Origin: Auanema rhodensis
Taxonomy: Eukaryota > Nematoda > Chromadorea > Rhabditida > Rhabditidae
Direction: 5' to 3'
DNA length: 64,000 bases
NCBI GenBank assembly: GCA_964057225.1
Contig: OZ059898.1
Coordinates: forward strand, 11,222,001-11,286,000
A model generated the notes under the pieces. It made no database searches. It saw only the letters and a program-made list of their open reading frames with translations, and was not told the origin of the DNA. The number at the start of each line of letters is the position of its first letter. Position 1 is the first letter of the stretch. Positions 46,991-59,742 of the stretch are shown in pieces. Position numbers and translations under genes: made by a program.

Positions 46991-49900
46991 GTTCTGCAAA
47001 TAACAAAATTATAATAAACTATATGTACATAGAGAACAATTAGTACAAAAGAAGTTATTGACAATAAGAAAATAAATATTGTAATGAAATTGTACGGAAA
47101 AAATACTCAACGTTAATATAATTTAGAATATATTATAAAATAAAGAATAGTGAATATGTATATATATATAGAAAAGTAATTAAAGAGTAATTCATGGATG
47201 AAAAGTAGAAGACGAAGAATGAACGCTTACACAACAGCGTCGGAATCTGAGTCTTAAAGTCTCAAGTAGTAATAGATAGATTACTTTAGGAGTTGTGGCT
47301 TTGAGGTCTTATGCTTTAAAATAGAAAGAAAAAGTTAGAATTATCAAATTATTTCGGAAACAATGAATTCAGAAGTTGATGTCTAGAACATCGATGACCA
47401 TGCACATGTGTGATACTTGAAACGCGAGCATTCACGATGAAGAACACAAAAGCTTTCAGAAATACAAAGCTTCTCAGATCAAGAAACAGAAAGAAACAAG
47501 AGACATAAGAGAGCAGCAGGGATTCTAGAAAGTAAATGGAAGAACACAAGTTCTCCCACCATCTAAGGGCATCTCTCTTCATGAATGTTTAAGAACTTAA
47601 TTGATCAAACCATTAATAGAGCCCGACTACACTTTTCAATATTTGAACAGAAGTAGAGTGAGAACAGATGTTGGAAGAATGAAATTATAAATGAGCACAG
47701 AATTGAAATAAGATTTAGATGAGCAAGTGTGAAAGTGTTAAGATTTTTGATAATGATAAGAAAAAATAAAATGTGAACTTGATAACTTGAAAGATCAAAC
47801 GACAAAATATATGAATAAAAGTTTATGAACAAGCTTCAAAGTAATAGTAAGTGGTTCAGGTGGTTGAGCCTAATATTAATAGGAATAGTAGTAATAGATG
47901 TAGTAGTAGAATAGCTGTATGGAATAATTTGAGATGTGAACTGAAGAAGAAGATTCGTTTTAGTTTTCTCCTTGCACTATCTGTACAATTGAGTTCATTC
48001 GTCTTCAAAAGTCAGAATGGAGCTCAGTTGACATGGACAAACATATCCATATACTGAAGACAATGGTCCACCACGAGGTGGGCGGAGAACTGCCTGCACC
48101 CTGACCACGGACAGGGGCGGAGCTAGAACAGACAACAATGAAGATGAGACTGCTGTTGTCAAAGATGATGATGATAGTTGGGATGAGCTAATATACAGAT
48201 GACCAGTAGGTCGTTGATATCACACATTAGGTGACGATAAATTAGGCAAATCATACAGAATAGATGTTAAAATGAATTCGGTTATTGTGTTTTTATAGTC
48301 TAGATCATGTTCACGCCTTCAATAGATAGCCAATGGCTAGGTGAATTACATGTCAAGTCATAGTATGTTTAGAGCAGTAGTGGAGGGAACGAACGTGTGA
48401 ACATGAAAAGTGCCAGAGGTTGACCCAAGCTGGTGGATTATCAGTTTTCGTGAATAGATGACGTGAAAATGACTGTAAGAGTGAATGACCCCAGTTATTG
48501 CAACTCGGATTTGAGCCTGCGGAAAACAGCTTGACTTCCTTGCTTAGCACTTAGTTCGAGGCATTTTTCCGCAAAATCAAATAACGTTTATCAGTAAAAA
48601 GAAGCAGATATAAGACAAGTGTAAAGCTGTTAATGAAGTTTCAAAAACGTACTTAAGAAGAAACTTTGCGGACAGCCTTTCATGTGAGATCGTACAGCAA
48701 ATGTAAAAAATAGGAAGAAGGTCAGTAAATCAACATTGGAAATGAAACAACTTGGAAATGAAAGGTGATTACAATTAAGTCAAGAAATCCGTGCTAGAAA
48801 TCATAGAATAAACAATAAACAATATGGTTATTATCTGTTGAATTAGAAGTTTTTTTGGTTGACTGAGGGAGCAAACGATGAAAGAAGCCATTCAATAGCA
48901 AAAAGAAAAAAATATTTTTCAATAAAATATGTAATATAAAGTCAATTATATGAATAGCTAACTGTAAGATTATAAAATGACGTAATAAAGAAATAAAACG
49001 ATGTGGTTATATTGCCAGAATGCTGTTATTCACGGCAGGAGGTCAAGAAGAATCTAAGTAAAAAAAGCGAAGATAGAAGGTAAGCCTTATCTCATCCTCT
49101 TATCTGTGTTTTGAGTCTGTTATTCGCGTATAACTAATAGCAATGGTCTAAACAGCTGAAGTACAACAAAAGCATCTTAGAAGTTAATAGGAAATTATAT
49201 GAAAAAAAAAGTGAAATTGATGCAGAAAACGCAAAATATAGCTGGAGGCTATAGTAAGTAGAAGCGAATTAACAGCTGGCTATAGCTTTAATCATTTTTC
49301 AATTTCTTCAGATGTTTCATTCACATAATCTAACTTAGAGATCAGATAAATATTTTAAAAAAGAGTGAAGAAATGGGAATGATGAGTGTGATAATGGGTA
49401 ACAAAGTGTTGCAAGACAATTAAATTAATTTGTAAAAATGTAATTGATTTAATGGACAAATGTTGAATTTATAGCTTTTTTTGGGTCAAAGAAGAAACTT
49501 CAAATAAATAAATATAAAATGTTTTTTAAAATTCATCAACAATAAGAAAAAACGATCTGGAAGACATGCTCTACAGCTTAGATATGTGTATGTTCATGAA
49601 AAGCTTATTAACTATGACTTGGTAGATAGCAGCGAACAACAGAGAGTTCCAATTGAAATTATAAATAAACATCTAAGTATGAATATATGAGAATCCAAAC
49701 ATGAAGTTCTAAAATAATCTGCTATATCTTACTAAAAGCTTCTCCCAATCAATGAATTAGACTAGAAGAAAGGGAATGAGTTTGGTTTGGGGTCTTAAAA
49801 AGCCGGAAGAGTTTTCATGGAGGTGGAGGAGAGAAGATATAGAGAAGGAGGTAGAAGAAGAAAAACGAAAAGAAGACTAAGATGTGTAGTTGATTAAGTA

Positions 49901-52900
49901 TTGGAAGAGCGATAGAGCGAAGGAAAAAATGATTAGATTTCATTAAATTCAATTAAAAGTATTGAAAAAAGAAAAAAATAGAAAGAATATAATCAAACCA
50001 AATAATACTATACTATTTTAAATTCACATACATATTACAATTCATAAGTCGGATGAGAAGGTCAAAGGAAAAACTACAATTTTTTTGTGAAAAAAAATAA
50101 AAAAGATGATATAAAGAGAAAGATATTGATTGAGTGTAGTATGTTGAAAATGTTTTTGATTACAGGACCAAAAAACATAAAAAACCAAAAGAAAACATTG
50201 TATAATTAGTTAGATCATTCGAATATAATGCTAGAATTTTTACCAAAATTTGAATGAAAATATGTGACAGTACGAGGATAACGGCTCAAAGAATTGATGC
50301 CTTCCGTTACCACATGAATACAAGACGTTTCAGATGATGAGAAAAAGAGAGAAGAAGAAGAGCCGACCATCTAGAGACATCACTCGAATATGAACTGATC
50401 AGATGCTATGAATGACGTATGGTCGAATGGATGATGAGATGAAAGATGGATGGACTGTCATGAAAAAATCGGAGAGTTGAGCCTATAACCTCTAGTACCA
50501 TTGGGCCCACCGTTGAGCCGGAAGGTATGCGGTCAGCCTTTACAACTGCTACCGGTCTAATTGAGCTATTACCGCTGGTAATACCGTACGAGCTGAAGCT
50601 TTGTGAAGTGGCCAGGTGACCGATTAGCCTGATGAAATGTCGGGAATCACGATGATGGTTATAATGATAGTGGAAAATTATGTGAAGTAAACCGAAAAAA
50701 CATAATTTTGTTGATTTAGGGTAGGGGAAAAGTAGTAAATGAAAGTAGTTAAAGGAAGAATACTATGAAAACCTGAAAGTTCTTATAGATTAATATTTCG
50801 ATGGAAAATACTTTCATGAATCAAAAGAATAGAATTAAAGATAAAGAGCTCTTTGGTTGTATGTGAAGTAGTATCATCTTGAGAACGTCTGATGGTCTTA
50901 AAACTAAATGAATCGACGCTTGAATTATTAATCAGAAGAGAAAGCTAGAAAGGTTGCTTCCTCAACTGAATATAGATGAAAAAAAGCTTGAAGGGAATGA
51001 AGATGAAAAAAAAATGTAGTATTTGAAGCATTTGAAACACTGTTTTAGTACAGACAGCAATAAGAACTCGAATCAAAAAAGAATAAATATGATGGGTGGC
51101 TTAAATAGCACAGCAGGAAAGTTATTTTTTTGATAGAAATGTGGAAAATGCCATGCTGATTTCTAATAGAACAAACATGAGTTTGAATTATATTTATATG
51201 TATGTATCACAGGTAATTTGATAGACAAGTCCAGATTGAAATAGAGGTCGTTGAGCATCATTATGATTTTCATAGTCAAGGTCTTTTCTATTATCCACTT
51301 ATTGTCAAAGCGATTTGTTCGTACGACATGCAAATCATCGACGAGAATGAGGCTAGCTAGCTAGCCTATCAAATCGGAATTTTTACCAAAAAACCAGTCA
51401 AAATCTACTGAAGACAAGCAATTGAATTTCAAATTTTCAAGCGACGGAGAGTAATGTAGAACTGTGCAGTTGAAAGCGATGAAAATGAACAGCTTTATAA
51501 AGGAAAAAAGGCTGACGAAGTGAGAAAGTAGGAAGCAGATGAAACATCGGAAATAATGTGCTTTTTGACATTTTCGGATGGTTAACAAGCCAACGAACGT
51601 ATATACATATATAGAAACTTTATAGTAAAACAAATAAGAATGATGAAGCGAAAAGAGGAATAAGCGAGGGATTCAAAAAAACGAGAGGTACAAATTGAAT
51701 GGATTAACTCAGGAATAAATTTTAAACTCAAACGAAATAATGATGATGTGATGAGGTGCAGTGGCATACAAGTCTGACGGCAAGGATAAAGCTGACAACG
51801 ATGATGAAGACTGAAGTGATGAAGTAGCTGATGACACTTGACACATCTCGGCTCTTGACTTTTATTCTGTTCTTTTTCATTCAGCTTCATAGCTCAATTG
51901 ACAAAGAATATATGAAGATAAGAAGATGAACAACAAGCTGAGAATATGAGAATAGACATAATTATTTCAGGAGAGAAGACATGCCATAGATAAAACAGAA
52001 GTGGGAGGCTCTTTCAGCCATTAGCTACATTCCACAAATTATTATTATCTCAAGAAAGAGACACTCGATGAGCAAGAGAAATAATCAAAAAGTTGTGGAA
52101 ATAGAGCAGAAAACATCACAATTGTATTCTGATAAGATCGTTATATAGATGTGCTGGCTGATCAGGCACATGAGCCAGCAGGACTAAACCGTGGGAGACT
52201 AGACATTTTCCTGTTTGATTGCAAGCAGATTAGGTCAAATATCTAAAGAAAATATGAAACAATACGTAATAAATTTGAGCATAAATTAGAGTAACACTAT
52301 ATATCTCTATATATACCAGAGAATATGCGTATTTATTGAAATGGAAATGTGCAAAAATGGAATTTTCATTGTCCATATAAGCCTATTCAGGTTCAAACAC
52401 ATATCCGTCTCCCGCCCAAACTGTGTTCAGTTCAGCCTTTTTTGGCGGCAGCCGACAAGTCTTTCTATTCAGATGACTCGAATTGGATTACGTGCCACTG
52501 CTCTCTTCACTTCTTACTCTCTACATATATTTACTAGTCTTTTCTCTCTTGCAATGTAGTACACTCTCGCATATGCTTTTGCAAGTTATTGCTGTTGATT
52601 ATTGGTGGAAACGAGTAAAAAATGCAAAAAAAGTGTTTGAAAAGATGGAAAATAAGGTAGAACAAGCCAGCGGTTAGTCTAAATCTATACTTTTTATATG
52701 TAGATGAATTCGAGACACTTAGGTCAGCACGTATTGTAACGTTGACAGTGCAGACAGGCTGTCAGATGATGGATTGATTTCCCTCTATAAATGAGAATAA
52801 CGTATAGAATATAACATAAAATTGGAGAGAAAAGATAGATTAGAAAAGAATGGAACTAGGTAGCCAGAACAGAATATCAGTTGAAGCAGCTGGAAGATGC

Positions 52901-53036
52901 AGCTTACGGTACTGCTACGGGTTTTTTTGAATCTATTAACAGGCCAAGGAGTGCATTGACCGGATCAACGATTAGCTATCTTACTTCTTGTTACTATCTC
53001 TATCTCTCTTTTATCTGTCCCTGTGGTATTTCCCTC

Positions 53037-53094
53037 TTCTCTCTCTCTTTCTCTCTCCCTCTCCCCCCCTCTCTCTCTCTCTCTCTCTCTCTTC
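53037..53094. repeat. (CT)n microsatellite
   Basis: A nearly pure CT-dinucleotide tract, interrupted by CCCCCC, on the + strand, at the end of a pyrimidine-rich segment that starts near 52960. GAGA-type tracts like this often lie in promoters, but no gene start was identified. Confidence 0.85.
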
Positions 53095-56000
53095 ATTTTG
53101 GTCTGCTGACAAATGTCGTCGGTAGTCCTTCAGCCATTTTCTCTTTTATGTCTCCTTATATAGAGATCATTCATCCATTCCTCATGTCCCGGATGTTGAT
53201 TTCACGTTAACTATGAATACGTCAAACAAGCTGAAAAGATGGCAATTTTCTATGTTTGTTATATTTCTATTGAGAAATATATGTGAAATTACATACGAAA
53301 AAAGGCAAAATATTCAAATCAAAAATATAAAAAAATACAAAATTCATGAGGAAGACATGGAATAATCAAGTGACAAGTAAAGCAGGATATGATACACTCG
53401 ACCTATAAAAGTATTTCAGAGTTATGTGTGTGTGTGAGTGAGAGAGAGAGGGAGAGACAAAGAGAAATCGGAAAAGAGCAAGGAGTGAAAAGGGAATCAA
53501 CGAAAATATGTTTTATGATTATCCTACTCAATAAGTAAAAATATAAAAGAAGAGTAGCACGTATAAACATTGACAGATAGTCATGAAGAGATATAGAAAT
53601 AGTAAAGAAAAGATAAAAGAAGGTCGATATATTGTTTCATAGTGGACACATAACTGTTATGTAACAATAGAAAAAATATGGAAGGAAGCTTTCAATATTG
53701 TCGGCAAACCTGTTGATCATCAAACCAAATTGAAAAGAAGAAATAAAAAAAATAGAATGGTTAGTAGTTACGAAGAAGTAGGTAAGTGTTTGAAGATTAA
53801 TAGAAGAAAGAAAAGGAGAGGGGAGTTGGGAAGGACTGGAGAATGACTGACAACCGTTTTGCACGCATGTTTCTTTAGAAAATGAGCCATTTACAATCAC
53901 TTAGCATACACGTGGAAATGATTTTAAAAATTTGAATGAGAAATAAACATGAAAGGAAGAAAATGAATATTGATTATTACATAATATAGGAATGAAAATT
54001 GAATAATGATTATCGTGAGATTATTACTGTATTTTCAATAATATATGGCTAGAACAATTTTCAAGCAATTCTCAAGTATTTTCGGTATTTATGAAAAAAA
54101 TAAATAATTTTTATAGTAAGTCATCATAAACCTCATTCTTGTCTGATCATATTACTTCATGTTTTTGGTGTCTTTGTAGTTAATTAGAGACTCAGATAGC
54201 TGAGAGCACAGCTGGATTCTTTGCTTTGTTGCGTAGCTAAGGAATGAGAATCATCTACATATATGATTCCTATATGTGTATATATGGTCAAGAAATAATA
54301 GAAAAAAACAAACAGTTGCATGTAAGATATATTATAATAAAGAAGAAAAGAAATAACGTAATATGAGTGTATACATATGGTATAATTAGAATTAAAAACC
54401 TTGGAATGATCATGTAAATGAATGACAAAATTGATGAACAGATACGCATATGCATAGTTAAATGTAAAAGAAAAAAATATTGGTCATAAGGTCTATGTAA
54501 TTATCAAATCTAAATGACATAAGTTAATGAAATGATATTAATTACAAGAATTTTTGATAAAAAAAGTCAAAAACTGAATAAAATGCTTGATGAATGTGAA
54601 CATTCCGACGATTAGATGACCACTTTATGTTACTTCAAATCTACTTATATGTGTTTGAATAGATGACATGTTAGGACCAAAAGAAACAGAGAAAGGGGAA
54701 AGGAGAGCTAGAGAAAGAGAGAGAAAGAATGAGAAGAAAAATCTTTAGCTCGAACAGACGTGAAGCAGCCGTAGTAATCCAGTAGGTCGACAGAATCAAC
54801 GCGACATGGACATATTGAGCTAATTATATACAATATATGTGTATAAGTTAGGGAAAATTTTAATATTTTTCATAATTATGAAGAGTAATGGTGAAATAAC
54901 GAAGCAGGCGTGAGTTGTCCATATTTCTTCAGTATGCATAGATGTAAATGAGATTATATATAGTAGCGTGATTTGTATCACTCATATAAGATATGGATTA
55001 ATGATGCTTTAGGCAGATTTTCCATTCACTTTGATTCTTCAAATCTTTTTTTTTTTCTTCATTTCTATTGGCAATTATGGGATAAGATTTGGTCAAGTCA
55101 ACTCCTTCCTTACTGCTATCATAAGTCTCATGTCAAGTTGACGACGAGTTTGATTGACGTGAACATAGCTTAAATGGAATAACGGAACTAATTCAGAAAT
55201 CAGAATAAGAATAATATTTTTTGTCAAACTTTTATGACCTTTTTAAGTTTAAAAAATATATTCTATCAAGTATAGTATAATTTAAATAAAATTAAGTGAT
55301 AACAATTAAACAAATGAGAGGGGGGGGGATAAGAGTAAAGTTAAAGTATTTGAAAGTTATTTTAAGGTGTATATAAACTATTTCTTTAACTTATATTAGA
55401 AGTATTAACTTAAATATCGATCTGAACAAGCTGTACGCCGGTTGAATGGTTGAATGCTTAATTTCAATTTTCGTTTATTCTTTCTAAAACTAATAAAACT
55501 TAACATTATTAAAGTTTTTTTCAAAGAAAACGATTTAATTCAGTATAAAAAACAAAAAAAAAGTTAAATTCAATAAAGGCGGCTTCAATTGACTTCATAG
55601 CACACGATAGAATTACGAGTTAACGGATGACAAACGAAAAAAAAGTCAAGTTGAAGATTAGTGTAGCCTTGGGAATGTTTTTTTTTCTGGAATACATGCA
55701 GAAAATCTGAATCAGATACTATGACCTTTAAGATAAAATGGCAAATACGAAAAGAAGATCTTTAAAGCTACACTCTATGATGTTTTTGTATACAAAAGAA
55801 ATGAATATGGGGTGTGCTTAGCAAAATGTTCTTGTATTGTTTTGAAATAATCAAATAAATCTTTGAAACTTTGTTCATTCATCTATTATGTATATGATTT
55901 TGTGGTTTATCTATATAGTTACGATGGAAATGACAGATTTCTGAAAAAATGTTGTATTCTTTTTTGATAAATGTTTCAGATGCATCTGGAGCAACAAACA

Positions 56001-59000
56001 ACTGTCATCAGAATGAAAAAAACCTGTAACAGAGCTAGATAGATAGATAGAGGACTCAGGGAGAACAGAGAAGAGAAAGATAAAAAGGAAATGAGACAGT
56101 AGGCTGGGAAAGCTCATCCGTCGATAGATTTTCTGGCTTTGGATGACCTAAAACATGACAAGTAATCGTAATTTACATCAGAACGAGGTTTTCGCTTTAC
56201 TGTGAAGTTGAAACAGAAGACACCTGTGTCTGTTCTTCTAATCTCTTGTACACCTTATTTCTGTCTAATCATTGATTCCAAAAAATGCTTTAATCATCAC
56301 CGGCACACATATCATTGAGTATTTGAAGAAAGATGAAAAGAGATATTTAAGGCTGAAAGGAAAATGTTGCCAACTGTTGGAAGCGATGGCTGGTTGGCTT
56401 GTCCATACCATTGCCAATTGAGCAGACAATTCAGCTACGAGTTGTCTCATTAATCTCTTACTGTCTTTCTCTCTCTCTCATCTCTTCATAAATACTATTC
56501 TTTTTCGATCCACCTGTTCTCGACTGGCTGTCAGTGTTCAATGAAACTCAAAGGCTTAACGAATAATTCGGTCAAATGTCATCAGAAAAAGAACTCCGAA
56601 ATGGATAGCTGACAAGAAAAGGACACGAGAACAACTAGCAAAACAAAAACAACAACATCAACCATCCGCAGATTAATTATTATTTTAGGAATGAAGACTG
56701 ATGATAGATCACATATGTATGTAGTACAAATACTTTATGTTTGTACTATTTCTTTTTTTATATTCCGACTAACAACACTTTCAGAAGACTTCATAGCGAA
56801 AAAACAAAGGTAAATTCAGAAATTTCTTTGAAGAGAAAATCATTAAAATCAAAAGTCATTATCAATGCATTATTGAGAGTTTGTTTCAGCAGCATTTCTT
56901 TTATGAAACTTTTCTCTAGCTTGCTCATTGAAATCGTTTATGTCTACGTTGAAACAAAAGACTGACTTGCGGAAGTCAGCAGACGGACCAAGTTTGACGC
57001 AACTTTTCCAGGCGATCTTGAGCAAATTTTCATATATGCATATCCCGCAGCGACATACATGTTATTTTTGCCACATTTATTAAGGTCAGAATATTTAAAA
57101 AAGAGGAATGAGGTGATAAACCTCAATAAAATGGAAAAATCTTTTTTTGGGTCATGAGTTGGATAAAGCAAATCCTATAATGATTCATGTATTGTAGAAA
57201 ACCATAAAATCATATTATATACGGATATACGGATATAACCATTGTCTAAGATATATTTGGCTAATCTTATATGATAAAGTTAGTATTTGGATGGTTGGAT
57301 TCTAGTTGGAGGAAAAACAAAAGAATATTGCGATAGTGTTTCCGGTAGTTGCATCACCATGTGATTCATGCATATCATCCAAAAGTAAATTGAAGTATAC
57401 TATATTTGTCTATGATCTCCATTGAAAAATAGAAAAAAAGTTTCTTTTTAAAAATTATGACGTCATTCTTTTATTCAGACTTGCATTTCTGAATGAAAAT
57501 AAAAAATATCATAAATATAGAATACAAGTAGAGATTGTGATGATAGTTGCATGTCTGTATGTTGGTACATGCCATTGGCTGACAAGGGACGTGCATAGGT
57601 CAGAAAACATTAACTTTACCAATACAATGCATAAGATTATTGTATTATTTCTTCAATATTTGCAAAAACAATAGACAGGAAAATTATACTTCTCACCTTT
57701 ATTCAGGTATTTCTTACACACCATCATCTATTATTGTATAAGATATTGTATAAGATATTGAATGATTAGGTCATCAAGTCAGAATTAATCTCGTCTTTCG
57801 TATACCCTCACACGCTAACTTCGAAAAGTGCATTGTGTCTGTTCAGCATAGTTACATAAGGTTGTTGCCAACAGACAGTGGCTACTGCTATTCATATGCA
57901 CATCACTGTAGTCTGTTTTTGTTGTAAAAAGAAGGGGTTTTTCGTTTTAAGTTTAGGGAAAGAGAAATATATATTTTTTTATGTTTCCTATTGAGTATAT
58001 TTTCTTGTTTGCAACTTCATAAACACAGTTTAAAGTTGCATAAGTTGCTCATAAAAGTTTAGAATATTCGTTAGAGTTGAGCAGCAGAGGTTGCAACAGA
58101 TGTACAAATCAAATTAGCTAAACATATGTATGAGTTGTTTGAATAAGATATACAACAGATCATCACATAGTTAATAATCTTATATGGCTGTTAGAACTGA
58201 CAGGTTTTAATGGTCAGGTTGATCAGTTTATGAACTTTTATCTATTTTTCTTCTGACTCGAGAAACAGATGAGGGATTTTAATATAATTTATTGACTACC
58301 GTAATCAACTAAAATAAGGTTAGTAAGATAAAGGGATGGATTGAGGACTACTGTTTCAGTTAAGACCCACTGAATACATTGGCCTTTTAAGTTTCGGATG
58401 AATAAAGGATAGTGAAAGAGAATCTGATTCACAACTGTTCTTTAGTTTCTTTCTATTTTCTGAACAGTCTCAAATGGTATATAGATTAAGTTGAAAAACG
58501 TTTATATATTAGAATTAAAAGACAAACATTTGTTTATAAGATTCTGATTTGATATAAACAATTTCATCTTCTAACCAACCATCCATGTTGAGTTATAATT
58601 ATTCATAAGAAATTTATGATATTTTTATTTTGAAATGTTGTGTGGGCGATATATCCTCAGTTTCTAAAGATAAGAAGGAAGAATATGAAATCTTAATTTT
58701 TTGATTTCAAGAGAGAAATAGAGATCGAGAAAGATAGAAAGGAATTTGTATAATATTAACAGGTAAATAGAAATGATGTTTTTCTATAAGTGTAATAAGA
58801 AAAATGTCCGACTGTCTCTAGTTGTATCCATAACTCATCAAAAGAATGAACTAAACAGACTTCTGTTTCCGATTAAATAGATAACTCCATCAGCTGTATA
58901 CCGGAAAAAATAGAAAATTGAATAATCGAACAGGAGGTTTGTAGCTATAATGAACGAGAGCATAAATCAGATGACACGTGACAGAAGACTAATGAGATTT

Positions 59001-59643
59001 AGATGAAAAACTGAATGAGCTGAATGTGCGCGAACTGTAAAACGGAAGGAAATTAATCTTAGACGACGACAACGAGGGCGTCTTTCAATTAGTGATCAGC
59101 AGTGGAGCAATTCATTGAATGAGCATCAGTATGGTGAACGCTAATATCTATTCCAAATGTCATCAGAAGCTAATGTCTAAGAAGAGTTCTTTAGCTTTCT
59201 GCGAAAAAACGTAAATAGTTTTGAGTAGATTGATCAGCAGATGTTAGAAGATCGTAAAGTTTCTGACAGATTTAGAAAATAAGTAAGATCAGTGCTGGAA
59301 TACAAAAAGAAAACATTGGTAAAAGTGTGTTACGAGAAGAAACGATATAGACAAGCTTAATGACTTGAAACGATCAAGCAACTAGTTGGAAGAAAGGGTG
59401 TGAAATGATGAAAATATATAACAAGTAAGTTGTAGAAGTATGAATGCGAGGGAGTAAAGAGGGTAAGAGAATGAGAGAAATAGGACACTAAAAGAGAGGA
59501 ACAGAAAAGCTGCGATCTGCACATTAGAAAGGCAATGATGCGTAGCTTACATATAGGACAGAGCCTCCATTTAGAGAACCATTTATGGAAGTTGAATTTG
59601 TGGTTCGCAGGCAGGTTGTTGAACATGAAGGGAGAGTTCATGA

Positions 59644-59742
59644 GATAGAAAGAGTGTGAAAGAAAAAAAAATAAAAGAGAGAGTGAGACAATGAGTGAGA
59701 AAAAGAGAGTGAAAGAGAAAGAGAGAAAGAGGGAGAGAAAGA
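59644..59742. repeat. GA-rich simple repeat
   Basis: Imperfect (GA)n/(GAGAAA)n tract on the + strand. The reverse-strand open frame through it is just Ser/Leu/Phe repeats and is not considered a gene. Confidence 0.8.
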
